Positions 1 to 10,537 of a stretch of 64,000 nucleotides of DNA are shown in pieces; position 1 is the stretch's first letter; the number at the start of each line of letters is the position of its first letter. The translations under genes and the position numbers were made by a program. The stretch is from Candidula unifasciata (lineage: Eukaryota > Mollusca > Gastropoda > Stylommatophora > Geomitridae): NCBI GenBank assembly GCA_905116865.2, contig CAJHNH020008555.1:285658-349657 (forward strand). Direction: 5' to 3'. The notes beneath the pieces were generated by a model. It was not told where the DNA came from and made no database searches. It worked only from the letters and a program-made list of their open reading frames with translations.

Positions 1-639
1 AATGTCGCACTCATTCTCTGCAAAGATATAGAGATAGTCTGGTCTGCCACTTTAGAACACGCAACATATAATTGAGTCTTTATATTAGTGGTCGTTTAAA
101 TGGTATTTTCAGCACAGTAAAAAAAAATAGTTATTTGTTTATCACATGCTAAAGCTGTTTGTATTTTTTTTTTAAGAGACGGAAGTAAAGCTTACTACTG
201 TACTTGTAAATAACCAAGTAAGTCGTTTAAAAAAATGAGAATAGCGGAGATAGCCTTAGTAAAATATAAACAAATTAAGAAATGAACACTTTAAAAATCA
301 TGCGCTAAGCTCTTTAAGTTAACAATTTCTGTCATCACCCCCTCCCCTCCGCCATCCACAGAATACTGCTCTCTGCCTCATCGAAGGATTTGAAAGTCAT
401 CACCCGACGATATTTTTTGTAACTGACGTTGATACCCCTGTCCATTCGGACTAAAATAGGGAGCAGGAATAGTAATGAGTAGTAAATGCGGCTAGTGTAA
501 TATTTACCACACTATCCTTCAAGTACCAGTACAACTACTACCACCACCGCCACCACAATAACTAAAATAATGTCACTGCTATCTGTTTTACCGTCGGAGT
601 AGACAGGTAGTTGTGAGCCAAAGGATTTGGCGCCACAAG
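1..639. other. Retroelement debris, no gene
   Basis: No convincing coding region is present. The first 60 bases share a stretch around AGATAGTCTGGT with 1615-1640. The C-rich patch at 337-395 resembles patches at 838-895 and 1497-1560, each followed by a TCATCGAA motif. The stretch therefore looks like diverged copies of one interspersed repeat. Confidence 0.4.
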
Positions 640-765
640 GCTAATGCTGTCGGCACGGACTGGTCAGGTTAGGATGTGTAATTTTTCTCCCCGATAGAAA
701 AATGCCGTCATCTTACCGACGGTCTCCGGCATGACAGCACTACGGTGTAACCGCCAAATCACAAC
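640..765 (-). repeat. Degraded tRNA-like SINE copy
   Basis: It starts with the same GGCTAATGCTGTCGGCACG-like head seen at 1170-1190. On the minus strand it carries a tRNA-like half, but its B box is eroded. I call it an older copy of the SINE at 1165-1325. Confidence 0.4.
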
Positions 766-1164
766 TACTACTACTGCTACTTTGAGTGGGTAAGGCAATT
801 AATTTGACTTAAAGCTTTTTCAGTTACCAGTTTATGCTACCCTCCCCCACTCCCCTCCCAGTTCACCGACTACTCTTTCCTTCATCGAAGTAGTTTGGAG
901 AAAACAACCAAGTGAAATGCAACGAAAACAGGAAAAAATACACCATAATTACGAAATGAACGCTATGATAAACAACACAGCCTAATTCCAACGCAATGTC
1001 AGAAGAAATAATTAAATCGAAATGAAAATAAATGGAAACCTATGAAAATTCAGCGTAAACATGCAATCGGAAAGTTTGAAATGAAATCATAAGTATGCGA
1101 AATGGTCAAATTTAATTATTAACTGGTTTACCCACAAACCTGTATTTTTTTTTTATAGTATTTA

Positions 1165-1325
1165 TGGCCACATGGCTATTGCTGTCGCCACGACAGAGCA
1201 GGTCTGGGGTTTTTTTTTTTGCCCCCGGGTAAAAAAAATGGAAACTGCCGTACTGGGAATTCGAACCCTAATCTCCAGCACGGGAACCCAGTGTACTAAC
1301 CATTCGGCCAGCCAACCACTGATTC
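1165..1325 (-). repeat. tRNA-derived SINE
   Basis: On the minus strand a tRNA-like head has an A-box-like TGGCCGAATGG and a B-box-like GGGTTCGAATTCC about 40 bases apart. A short body with a T/A-rich stretch follows. This is the internal RNA polymerase III promoter layout of SINEs. It is not a functional tRNA gene because the acceptor stem does not close. Confidence 0.6.
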
Positions 1326-1494
1326 TGAACAACGAGAAGAGAACAAAACTACGCAAGATGTGTGTCCTGATTCTAACACAACTCAAAACCGCAAGCAATT
1401 GTTTTCTCATAAACAGATATCCCAGATATAAATTTCAAGTATTATTGAAACTTCACAATAATAGAAATCGTACGTGTCCTACGTAGACATAGAT

Positions 1495-1690
1495 CGCCCT
1501 CCCCCTTCTCTTCCCCTTTCTCAAATCCACCGACTACTCTCTAACTCATCGAATGTTGTTTGAAAAGAAAGAAAACAGAAATAGTGTCTAATATGGTTAA
1601 CGTCGCAATCAGCGATACAGAGATAGTCTGGTTTGCTGTACGGGCGGATGTTAAAAATAGAGCGTCCCGTGTCTACTGTGCATGCACTCT
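1495..1690. repeat. Interspersed repeat unit, multi-copy
   Basis: A C/T-rich patch is followed by CACCGACTACTCT, TCATCGAA and then AGATACAGAGATAGTCTGG. The same order of motifs recurs in part at 838-905 and at 1-60. The family is not identified. Confidence 0.4.
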
Positions 1691-1844
1691 GAAAGTCGAT
1701 CGCCCCTGCGCATTTACTAACGTGGCTATAATTAAATGTCACTAAAAATGGAAATATCAGTTTCGAAGATTTTCACAATAAATGCCGTCCCCTATCTCTA
1801 ACAATGACAGGTAGAATTTCAAACCATGATAAGTAAACATCCAG

Positions 1845-1945
1845 TATCAAAACAAACATATCCTGAACATTTCAGCTAAATCGGTTCAGTAGTTTCCGAG
1901 TCTATAGCTCATAAACAAACACACAAACATTGATTTTTATATATC
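1845..1945 (+). repeat. Non-LTR retrotransposon 3' tail motif
   Basis: The stretch contains AAATCGGTTCAGTAGTTTCC, then a run of AAACAAACAC and TTTTTATATATCTAGAT. This motif series is familiar from the 3' ends of non-LTR retrotransposons in many invertebrates. No coding part is attached. The family assignment is from memory of the motif only. Confidence 0.45.
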
Positions 1946-1967
1946 TAGATAACAGCGAACAATTTGA

Positions 1968-2045
1968 AGAATGATACTGCTGATACCCTACTGTCAGAAA
2001 AAAATTAAGTAACAACCACCTGGGACTTAAAGATTGTAAAATATC
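1968..2045 (+). repeat. Direct repeat, left copy (partner at 3712)
   Basis: About 75 bases, beginning TACTGCTGATACCCTACTGT and running through the GTAACAACCACC stretch, recur at 3712-3787 with few changes. Just beyond this copy, at 2090-2112, a short stretch with GCCGTGCTA is the reverse complement of sequence at 3790-3810. Confidence 0.7.
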
Positions 2046-2493
2046 ATTACAACTCTCAGCGTAGAGGGCAGTGGCGGCGGGTGTGGGAGGTTTACCAAAA
2101 CTGCCGTGCTATGTGTAGATGTCCCCGGTGTCATAAACACAGCTACAGGCAGTCTCATAGATTTGTCAGAAATACAACAGCTGTCAATCTGTCAGACGGA
2201 AGCAAACACAGGGGAGATAAGAGAGAACAAGAGCAAAAAATGCTGGTACAAAATACCTATAGGAATCCCATGGCAGGTCAAGGTTTCTACATTTAATCTG
2301 TTGCAATATATCACTAAATTGGAGTTATGTGTCAGTACGAGTATATACGATGATAAATTGCAAAAACACTATGAAGAGAGGGGGAGAAGAGGAGAAAGAA
2401 GGAGCAGATGAGGAAGAAAACCAAAAAAAAAAAAAACAGAAAAGGGAAAAGGGAAGAGAAAGAAGTTTGAGTACATGCGTTTATGACGTTGGC
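2046..2493. other. No recognised feature, purine-rich
   Basis: Two short overlapping open frames exist here but match no family I know and lack supporting features. The stretch becomes A/G-rich towards the (GA)n tract, so both are probably chance frames. Confidence 0.4.
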
Positions 2494-2599
<106 letters not shown>

Positions 2600-3136
2600 T
2601 TTTTTTTCTAAAATAAATTAAGTGCACATTAGTTGTAACTAAGTACTGACCAACACACACATACACATTTAAACGAACACACACACATATACTGAGGTGG
2701 GTCCTGCGACCTTATGTAAAGGATAGTCCTCTAACTTTTTAGGAAATATTGTTAGAACTGGTGACATGCAACTCCTTGTGTCTTCTATTCTTATAAAGTC
2801 TATATATATACATCTAAAACCAGATCACAGCTATCCCATGCGCTACATGTTGACGTAGCACTGAGCTGTTTTTCCTCTAGAAAACAGATCGATGACTTTG
2901 TGCGACACGTGTCAGCTGTAAACGCTTTTAATCCCAACATGCTTGTAAATGTCACAGATTTGAAACAACCGAGGATGCCCTGGGGGTTAGCAAAATATTA
3001 ACACGACACATGTGTGTTCCAGAAGTTTGAAATTTGAGCCCACGAATTTACCTGCCTAACCAAGTCATTTCGAGATGTCGAAAATAACAGTGACTGCAGT
3101 AGAACAGATGAAGGAATAAGAATTTAAAAAACATAA
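2600..3136. other. No recognised feature
   Basis: Unique-looking sequence with a short CA-rich patch at 2653-2690. I see no open frame of note and no repeat match inside the window. Confidence 0.4.
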
Positions 3137-3395
3137 GGATGATTACATTCGAGTACAGAAAATAAGGGTGATCACATTCGAGTACAGAAAATAAGGGTGA
3201 TCACATTCGAGTACAGAAAATAAGGGTGATCACATTCGAGTACAGAAAATAAGGGTGATCACATTCGAGTATGAAAAATAAGGGTGATTACATTCGAGTA
3301 CAGGAAATAAGGGTGATTACATTCGAGTATGGAAAATAAGGGTGATCACATTCGAGTATGGAAAATAAGCAGATAAATGAAGAAGTATAGAAAAT
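3137..3395 (+). repeat. 29-bp minisatellite
   Basis: About eight head-to-tail units of roughly 29 bp contain GGGTGATCACATTCGAGTAC, then AGAAAATAA. Units differ mainly at GATCAC/GATTAC and TACAG/TATGG. Confidence 0.93.
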
Positions 3396-3615
3396 GAGGA
3401 TGATTACTGTCGAGCAGATACATGAAGAAGTACAATATAGCAAATAAGAATGATTACTGACTAGCAGATATATGAAGAAGTATAGAAAATAAGGATGATT
3501 AATGTCGAGCAGATATATGAAGTATAGAAAATAGAGATGATTACTGTCGAGCAGATAAAAGAAGAAATATACAAACTAAGGATGATTGCAGTCCAGCAGA
3601 TATATGACGAAGTAA
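3396..3615 (+). repeat. Degenerate continuation of the minisatellite
   Basis: Longer, diverged units combine GATGATTACTGTCGAGCAG with GATATATGAAGAAGTATAG and AAAATAAG. They share the GGATGATTA and AGTATAGAAAATAAG parts of the 29-bp array just upstream, so this is an older higher-order zone. Confidence 0.7.
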
Positions 3616-3711
3616 TTTAACACGATACAAACTACATATAAATAAAATCTAATATGCTGATTGGTATCCAGATTCAGAAGACAGAATCAGAGGCAACAGG
3701 CCACACAAAAC

Positions 3712-3810
3712 TGCTGATACCCTACTGTCAGAAAAAAATTAAGTAACAACCACCTTGGACTTTAAGATTATAAAATATCATTACAACTCATGATAGCACG
3801 GCAGTTTAGG
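3712..3810 (+). repeat. Direct repeat, right copy (partner at 1968)
   Basis: This is a near copy of 1968-2045. It continues into GATAGCACGGCAGTTTAGG, which matches 2090-2112 in reverse complement. Confidence 0.7.
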
Positions 3811-3837
3811 TAAAACACAAAACTACACGGTAACTGA

Positions 3838-4885
3838 AGGCTATACAGTCAATACTTGTTAACAGGAACTAGCTTCAGAAGAATACTTAGTTAACATGAA
3901 CAAAATGTTTGCCTCAGGGGGATGTATTAACTGGAGACCTCAGTTAACATGCACAAATGTTGGTCCCATTAGGGATGTATCAATTGCATTCCCCAGTTTA
4001 ACATGAACAAAGTGTTGGTCCTAGCAGGAATGCATTAACTGAAGTCCTCGGTTAACATAAACAAAATGATGAACCAACACAGCAGGAATGTATTAACTGG
4101 AGTCACCAGTTAACATAAACAAAATGTTTGCCCCCAGCAGGAATGTGATAACTGGAGTCACCAGTTAACATAAACCAAATGTTTGCCCCCAGCAGGGATG
4201 TATTAACTGGAGTCACCAGTTAAGATTACCAAAATGATGAACCCACCCAGCAGGAATGTACTAACTGGAGTCACTGTTTAACATGAACAAAACGATAAAT
4301 CTCCCCAGCAGGAATGTTGAAATTAGAGTTACTGGTTAACATGAACAAAATGAGGAACCCACCCAGCAGGAGTGTATTATTTCGAGTCACCTGTTAACAT
4401 GAACAAAATGATGAACCCACCCAGCAGAGATGTAGTAACTGGAGTCACTGGTTAACATGAAGAAAATGATGAACCCACCTGGGAGGGATGTATTAAATGG
4501 AGTCCCCTGTTAACATGAATAAAAAGTTGAAACCCCAAACAGGAATGTATAAATTGGAGTCCTCGATTAACATGGACAAAATACTGCGCCCCCCCCCCTT
4601 TTTTTCCCAGCAGTGATGTAATAATTTGAGTCCCTGGTTAACGTGAACAAAATGATGAACCCACCCAGCAGAGATGTATTAATTGGAGTCCCCGGTTAAC
4701 ATGAACAAAATGATGAACCCACCCAGCAGAGATGTATTAATTGGGAGTCACTGGTTAACATAAATAAGTCCTGAACCCAACATGGGTTATTAACTGGAAT
4801 CCCCGGTTAACTCGAATTTTTTTAACGCAAACTCTTGATTTTTCGGACCCTTAGAATTCGTGTTAATGAAGTTTTACTGTAGTTA
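3838..4885 (+). mobile_element. Pogo/Tigger-like element with internal 58-bp minisatellite
   Basis: The right end (about 4800-4880) reads GGTTAACTCGAATTTTTTTA and ends GAAGTTTTACTGTAG, in the style of pogo/Tigger termini. The left end (CTATACAGTCAATACTTG, then TTAACAGGAACT) resembles its reverse complement. Between them are about 15 units of roughly 58 bp carrying GTTAACATGAACAAAATGAT, CCCACCCAGCAGGAATG and TTAACTGGAGTC. The minisatellite is certain. That it grew from a transposon end is inferred from the shared GGTTAAC/CCCCGG motif. No transposase is present. Confidence 0.6.
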
Positions 4886-6829
4886 TAATGCCATAGGTCG
4901 AATATACCTCGCTGGAGGTACAAGTACCCTTTGACGTATGACCAACTAAACATCCATGTGCGTCGAAGTACAGTGGTACCTTTGGTCCTGTGACAATACG
5001 CTCGGTGACTCCAGAATGTCTTTCCTCAACCTACTTTATTTCTTTGTATTTTGAAAGTATACAGGAAAATAGGGATTTGGATACATCCTTAATCTTAGTA
5101 AGACGACCACATCACACCTTTAATTCTCCTGGACCGTTGGTCATATCAAACACTAAAACTTTTTCCCAGATGTTAAGTGTTAAGGTACAGAGATAAGACT
5201 GACCAAGCAGACTTACTGACTGGAGATTTGCACACCATTTGTTGGTGTCAGATAGTTATTCCCCCTGCCAGGTCTTCAGGAACAGATAACAAGGGCTAAT
5301 TGCCATTATCTCCCCCTGAGGTTACCTAAACGGGAGTGCAGGTCCGACGGTCACTATTGACACAGTGAGCGGAAAGTGTTGGCAGAAGAATTGACAAAGT
5401 CGGATTTTATTGTGATGACAGGTGAAGTAGACTGGAGGTGTGACTAGGCCTATTAGCTGGGACCAGCTTAATTGAACCTGTAGAATGTGAGCGTGGGAAT
5501 TCAAACAATTGTTGTACAGTCACTGACTGACAGTGAATATACACCCACAGGGAGGAGCTGTGATATCCCTGAATGAGAATGATTTTAGGCGTAATGTAGG
5601 AGGAGCTTGATAAAAGTTATAAAGGGGTGAACTATAGGTCTGGTAAATGAGATCCTGTCGAGCACATGCCATCTGTTGGGCTTAACCTAAGCTTGAGACA
5701 GAACTTTTGGCATTGTGGTTTCATTTTTCCAGGTAAGATCGAAATTAGTTTCAAAACCTTTATTTTATTTATGATAGAGATCTAACTGTCTTTTTGCTCA
5801 AGTGTGTGTCTTCATCACTTTGTAATACTCCTAGGCGGACATTTCTTCATTCTCGTAGGGCACTGTCACATTGCTTTATATCCTAACTTATAGTGTCATG
5901 AATGTTTTTTCGTGCACGTGTGTTTCAATGTTGTAAAACCTAAATGTTGTTGTTGCCATTGAAAATTTAATGAACTATCATGTTTTTGAAATCACAAGCG
6001 TGAAGATAACTTTGGCAATCTTTTCACGTGTGGTTAATGTGAATCTGTATTACATACAGCTTACACACTGAAATGTGTTTAACTCTCGGGAGGCTAATGC
6101 GGAGATTGATCCCGGAGAGTAAATCCACGAGATTTGTTATTTGATTCGCCCCAGAACTATTGTTAGCATTCTGGGCGCGTCGATTGTTCCAAGCATAGAT
6201 TCCAGAACTGGTTCTGTCTGACTGATTGTCATTTTGAGTCTGTACGAGAGATGGCACCTGACGTAGAAGACTTGACTATCATTACAGGACGTGTAGAGGA
6301 AGGCAGAAGATGTAACAGTTGGAATGTGAGACATAAGCCCTTCCAAATTGGACAGGAGTGAATGTGAGCATGAGGGAGAGATGAAATGTTTTATTTAAAT
6401 AAACATGCTTGATGTTAGTATAATATACATGCTTAGTGTACATCTAGAGCAGATACTACAAATATGCGCTTGTTTCTTCATTCTCCAGTTCCAACATTGG
6501 GCAGGGACTAGTAGGCATCCATTATTTGCCGACCGTCGAGTGTAACGACCTGCAGAAAGCAGTGAGGACGACAAACTGGAAAAGATAGGCAGGGTCTCAA
6601 GCCGAGAACTGTCCAAAGGTTGTTACTTTCCAATACCTTTATGAAATCATCATTCACATAACCTAAACTCTACTAGCCTAAACAAGTTCATTTTAATTTC
6701 GATTTATTAAATAAATCTTTTTGATGTTGTTACACAGAGTTAAGTAAATTGTGTACTTAGGTTCAAGTGTCTTTGTGCATATTAGTTTACTTCAGCTAAC
6801 AAATATTTAAATCACTTGATGGGGGCTTT
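4886..6829. other. No recognised feature
   Basis: About 1.9 kb of unique-looking sequence. Short open frames at 4990-5196, 5322-5504, 6024-6346 and 6395-6616 show no domain, no splice context and no homology that I recognise. Confidence 0.35.
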
Positions 6830-7110
6830 TTAGCAATGCCAGGAGAGGAGACCAGTCGCAGGGGTTAACTGAGCACCTGGATTATATCACAGTGGATTTA
6901 TCCAGATATCTATCTATCCCTTCTCCTTCTCCTATGGATACAAGTACAGCAACTTTCATTTCATGGAACGAGCCACTCGCTGTTTTCTTGGCTATCCAGG
7001 ACTGTCTAGGATCAACATAGCTTAGATAATAGTCCAGTTTCTCACGTGGGTGGGCATTGTTAAGGTTCAAACCCACACCCTCACTATTTCAGTGTTTTTA
7101 CCCACATGGG
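6830..7110 (-). repeat. Possible SINE or retroelement fragment
   Basis: On the minus strand GGGTGTGGGTTTGAACC resembles a B box, but no good A box precedes it. A 64-codon frame follows. I cannot decide between a SINE and a degraded coding fragment. Confidence 0.25.
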
Positions 7111-7444
7111 CGCGCGACAGGTCCGGAAATTAATTAGTTCTTAGTATCCTTTGGCGAACCGAAATGTTCGTGAGCTGAAACAGTTGTCCCCATTAAAGTC
7201 AATGCAAATCTAGTTAATACGTTCGCACCTCCAAAAAGCTTTTTTTTTTTTTTAAATAACTTTTTTACGGACTTATACGTGACAAAAATATATACTATAA
7301 AATATACAGTATAACTTTACCTTTTTGCGTGATAGTTGCTGGCACGGGTAGATGCTAAAGGAGGAGGAGGAAGACCACTTCTTTGAAGTGAAGGCCAATT
7401 TTGATAGTATTCTTTCTTTTGTTTGTGTTAAAGCCTTCTAGCAG
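7111..7444. other. No recognised feature
   Basis: Contains a T-run (7231-7246) and a short GGAGGAGGAGGAAG stretch. Nothing else is recognised. Confidence 0.35.
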
Positions 7445-7760
7445 AACGTGTACACGTCAAAGGAGCAAATGGATCACTACAGTCTGGTGAGAGTGATTCA
7501 GAGGGGAATGATGAGGGGATCTGGCCGATACTCGACGCTCAGAGGAAAGGCAAGACGGACGCATAATCAGAACGCTGTTGGCACCATTGGTACTGACACT
7601 CTGCGCTGGCTGCTGAAGATGGGGACGGAGCGCTTATGAGAATGCCCCGAGTGCTGTGATGCCGGTTCTTGAATCAACTTAACTCAACTCATTCTTTTGT
7701 TTGTATCTTGGGAAGTAGCTCGATGGCTGTCTGTGTAAATTTTCTACTTCTTATAATACT
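7445..7760 (+). mobile_element. LINE 3' end after the RNase H domain
   Basis: The frame at 7448-7639 resembles the post-RNase H region of the better-preserved copy at 56860-57320, sharing a LRGKARRTHNQ-like block, GTIGTDTLRWLL and a final ECPECC-like cysteine knuckle. A stop splits the knuckle. The 3' tail is TCAACTTAACTCAACTCATT, shared with 11220-11290. The fragment is 5' truncated and dead. Confidence 0.75.
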
Positions 7761-7854
7761 TAGTTACAGGCCTTTGCTCATTATAGCTCCCAAGAAAGTA
7801 ACAAGTGCTAAATATATATATCTATCTGTCACCCTTTTGTGGGATGCAAATTTT

Positions 7855-8035
7855 CGTCATATGAAGCCCTACTCTGGCTCTTGCCAGGGGCCTCAATATA
7901 ACCCGGCCATAAATATGGTCTTATGGCTGAACTGCGGTTTCTGGGACTAATCCACGGGTGATCCTCATCCACATGGTGGCACTTTGTGTCATCGGGTGTT
8001 TATCGCTTGTGTGATGTCCTGGTGGGGTAAAAGAA
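7855..8035 (+). repeat. Interspersed repeat family C, copy 1
   Basis: About 180 bp contain CTCTGGCTCTTGCCAGGGGC, GGTCTTATGGCTGAAC, ATCCTCATCCACATGGTGGC and TTTATCGCTTGTGTGATGTC. The same order occurs at 22125-22310 and, in reverse, at 28255-28415. A partial copy is at 42755-42850. It is probably a SINE or LINE tail of unknown class. Confidence 0.8.
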
Positions 8036-8044
8036 GATAGAGAT

Positions 8045-8220
8045 AGACTAGTGCTAACGACATTGGTGTAAAGAAGCCCAAGCATATTAAATAGAAAGAG
8101 AGAAGGAAGTAATAATTAAACATGAGAATAGTGATCGTGTTTCTGATCTAGCCAGGCGGTACGACATGGCTAAATCTACGATAACAACAGTTATATAGCG
8201 ATACAAGTAGGAAAATAACC
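8045..8220 (+). mobile_element. Tigger/pogo transposase N-terminal fragment
   Basis: One frame reads IIKHENSDRVSDLARRYDMA, then KSTITTVI and a stop. This resembles the CENP-B/pogo-type helix-turn-helix of Tigger transposases (typically SDLAREYGMAKSTIS). The upstream part is frameshifted. There is no catalytic DDE domain. A truncated sister copy lies at 11335-11445 as part of the larger duplication. Confidence 0.65.
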
Positions 8221-8259
8221 CCAAGACATGGAAGAACGACAGTCTGAAAGTGTGTAGAG

Positions 8260-8480
8260 CCTAGACTTGTCCTTTACTAGCTGTTGAACCTCTGCGTCTG
8301 CTCGTCCCATCGCCTTCTCGTTCGAAGTAATTACCACTTTATGCAGCATTTTCTGCTCTCTGGTACTTTTACCCATTCTGCTCCTCGGCTTATCTCTTTA
8401 ATGTTGCACACACTGTTGTCTTTTTGTCTCGTATTATCTAGGATCTACCCACGACCGAGTCCAACTGACGGGCCATGCTG
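8260..8480 (-). mobile_element. LINE fragment upstream of the RNase H domain
   Basis: The minus-strand frame has MGKSTREQ, then AMGRADAEVQQLV and KDKSR. The same series occurs at 12945-13100, where it leads into an RNase H domain. The copy ends at a breakpoint near 8260. Confidence 0.6.
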
Positions 8481-8567
8481 CTGACGTCACCGGGTCGGGC
8501 TTATGATGCGTTAACACAGCGTTTCTCAAACAAGAAATAAACTTTTTTTCGACACTGGCAAGGGAAG

Positions 8568-8960
8568 ACAACTTGGCTATCATCCGAATAACGGGCACAT
8601 ATTATGGCGACCAAAAAAGGGCCTCAGTCACATGTAAATTGCCAACTGCAGGCGACTTAATTTGGAACTTCCGGCGACTACCGCCACCACCGAGAGTATA
8701 CCCATCGACGTTCACGCGGCGTGGATGGAGGCTAAACTAGATGGCTGGAACTCACAAGCAAAGCTGCAGGAGATGCGGAAGCTGCTGCTCGTGAGTCCCA
8801 GCCATCTAGTTTAGCCCCAACCTATGCGGTGGCGGTAGTCGCCGGAAGTTCGCTAATTAAGTCGCTGGAAGTGCGCAATTGACAGGTGACTGAGGCCCCA
8901 TAAGGGTGTTTTTGCGGCCGCCATAATATGTGCCCGTTATTCGGAGGATAGCCGAAACTT
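8568..8960. mobile_element. Foldback (long inverted repeat) element, copy 1
   Basis: The left arm starts ACAACTTGGCTATCATCCGA, and the right arm ends with its near reverse complement (TCGGAGGATAGCCG). The arms continue inward through GGGCACATATTATGGC, GGGCCTCAGTCAC and the CTTCCGGCGAC motif for about 180 bases each. The loop is near 8760-8790. No transposase is encoded. A shorter sister copy (299 bp) lies at 13216-13514. Confidence 0.85.
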
Positions 8961-9005
8961 CAATTTTAACTTTGAAGTATCCATGCCTTCTTTAATAATT
9001 TCCAA

Positions 9006-9317
9006 ATGTTTAGCCGATTTTTCTTGATTATTGCCGCGGCACTCCTGGCATACGCTTACGGCACCCAAGGGTGCCTCAACACCCAGTTCGAGAACCGCTG
9101 CGGTAACGCATTGTCAGCCCGACACGGTAACGTCAGCAGCACGGCCCGTCAGCTAGAGCCGGTAGTTATCTGCCCATCTTTAGTCTGTCAGCCTTCAGAA
9201 TGTCCAATTCTCTATGCAAGATACGTATATACCAGAGATGCTTCAGCAGATAATCATCATTATTATCAAGTGTGTTGTCGACTGGCTTTGAAGATCATGA
9301 TTCTACGCATCACATGA
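9006..9317 (+). CDS. Putative small secreted cysteine-rich protein (unidentified)
   Basis: A 103-codon frame opens with MFSRFFLIIAAALLAYAYG, a textbook signal peptide: basic residue at position 4, hydrophobic core at 5-16, small residues before a likely cut near 19-22. The mature part holds seven cysteines, near residues 23, 32, 56, 61, 66, 91 and 92 (the last two adjacent), with a central VICPSLVCQPSECP cluster. I do not recognise the family. The ATG is the first after a foldback element that ends 46 bases upstream. A second copy at 13561-13890 has lost the start codon and gained a stop, and only the cysteine-cluster half remains open there. Coding status is uncertain. It may be a single exon, since the last residues diverge from the sister copy, or a retained frame inside a mobile unit. 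Confidence 0.4.
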   Translation: MFSRFFLIIAAALLAYAYGTQGCLNTQFENRCGNALSARHGNVSSTARQLEPVVICPSLVCQPSECPILYARYVYTRDASADNHHYYQVCCRLALKIMILRIT

Positions 9318-9560
9318 ACTAGGGAAGAATATAGTCCTGCATGTGGATAACAAAAGTGCACAAGAACACGGCCAGACTACGAGTTCAACGCAAAGAAAAA
9401 GCCTTTAAAACGCTTCAATACAAAGGTCCAAAGAGTAACAGTAAACCAAAACAGAACTGGTATGATGAGTTTCTACACAATGAAATATATACTGAGCAAG
9501 ACATTCAAACACTTATGAACTGAATGTTTCGATGTGCATTTGTAATGAAATAGAGTTAGG
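9318..9560 (+). other. Conserved sequence downstream of the secreted ORF
   Basis: It contains a 60-codon lysine-rich frame at 9341-9523 beginning MWITKVHKNTARLRVQRKEK. The equivalent stretch at 13860-14030 has a deletion that shortens it. It may be 3' untranslated sequence or part of the mobile unit. The frame differs from that of the upstream ORF. Confidence 0.4.
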
Positions 9561-9564
9561 AAGG

Positions 9565-9953
9565 GGTTAAATAAAGAATGCATGCTCTTTAAAAACGGAT
9601 GCTTGGTAACATACGTACATGATCATTGCTGCACAGGAATAATAATCAATCGAACATGAAACACTGACTGTAACAACTGATGTTAAATATTCAACCGCGC
9701 ATGAGACGTTTATTGTTAAACATGAAAACGAGGCCAAATCCCACTCGATTCCTGGCTTGGGGTGGAAAGAGTTGAGAAACACACACACACACAATTACGA
9801 TCTTGATGGCTTATTAGCAAAGACCTGAGGATCCTTCTTTTGTTTAGAAAGTCTGCCATGGACTTTATCATTTTCGTTAGTCCGGGGCTGAAGAGTGTAT
9901 TATAATTTATCAAAATTAGAAGCTCAAAATGCATTGCATTCTAAACTTAATAT
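9565..9953. repeat. Duplicated block A flanking the MITE
   Basis: The stretch from ATGCTTGGTAACATACGTAC through AGTCTGCCATGGACT to AGAAGCTCAAAATGCATTGC recurs at 14740-15084, partly at 10374-10537, and its middle at 17676-17775. It marks the segmental duplication. Confidence 0.8.
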
Positions 9954-10050
9954 GGTACACTAATTTTAGACGACCCTATCTCATCGGCTTCGAGATTTCG
10001 TAAGGAATTCCTATAGATTTTCCTGGACAGTCTCATATTATAAGGTGGAG
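9954..10050 (+). mobile_element. MITE family G, truncated left half
   Basis: It begins GGTACACTAATTTTAGACGA and matches the left arm of the complete copies at 10538 and 15085. The right arm is absent and a minisatellite takes over at about 10050. Confidence 0.75.
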
Positions 10051-10330
10051 GGTCTTCTTGTAGTGAGCACTGCTGGTCCCGGTTCGATGTTGGTTCACCA
10101 GTCATCTTGTAGTGAGCACTGCTGGCCCCGGTTCGATGTTGGTTCACCAGGCTTCTTGTGAGCACTGCTCGCCCCGGTTCGATGTTGGTTCACCAGCCTT
10201 CTTGTAGTGAGCACTGCTTGCCCAGGTTTGATGTATGTTCTCCAGCATTCGTGTAGTGAGCACTGCTTGCCCAAGTTCAGTGCTGGTTCACCAGTCTTCT
10301 TGTAGTGAGCACGGCTTTCAGACTCGCTGT
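10050..10330 (+). repeat. 49-bp minisatellite, short array 1
   Basis: About six diverged units combine TTCTTGTAGTGAGCACTGCT with GTTCGATGTTGGTTCACCAG. This is the same unit as the arrays at 10790 and 15344. Confidence 0.9.
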
Positions 10331-10375
10331 GACGAGAACGACGTTCTGTAAAGAGCCCGCTGATTGATGATGATT
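10317..10375 (+). mobile_element. Short LINE C-terminal remnant
   Basis: It reads SRLAVTRTTFCKEPAD and a stop in one frame. This matches the last residues of the LINE fragments at 26044-26550 and 45970-46395 (FRSAVKRATFCEGLAD at the former). A (GAT)n-like tail follows. A second copy is at 17613-17675. Confidence 0.6.
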
Positions 10376-10537
10376 ATGACGATCTTGGTGGCCAATTAGC
10401 TAAAACCTGAGGAGCCTTCTTTTTTTTTTTCAGAAAGCCTGCCATGGACTCCATTATTTTCGTTAGTCCGGCTGAAGAATTTATTATAATTTATCAACAT
10501 TAGAAGCTCAAAAAGCATTGCATTTTAAACCTAAAAT
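10374..10537. repeat. Duplicated block B
   Basis: Partial copy of block A (GATCTTGGTGGCCAATTAGC through AAAAAGCATTGCATT). Confidence 0.8.

Noticed and set aside
1245..1320. tRNA gene on the minus strand
   Set aside because: A and B boxes are present, but the cloverleaf does not close and a SINE body follows. The same holds for 14385, 14585, 29340 and 56750.
9341..9523. 60-codon Lys-rich frame as a separate gene
   Set aside because: The copy in the duplicate is shortened by a deletion and has no support. More likely untranslated or mobile sequence.
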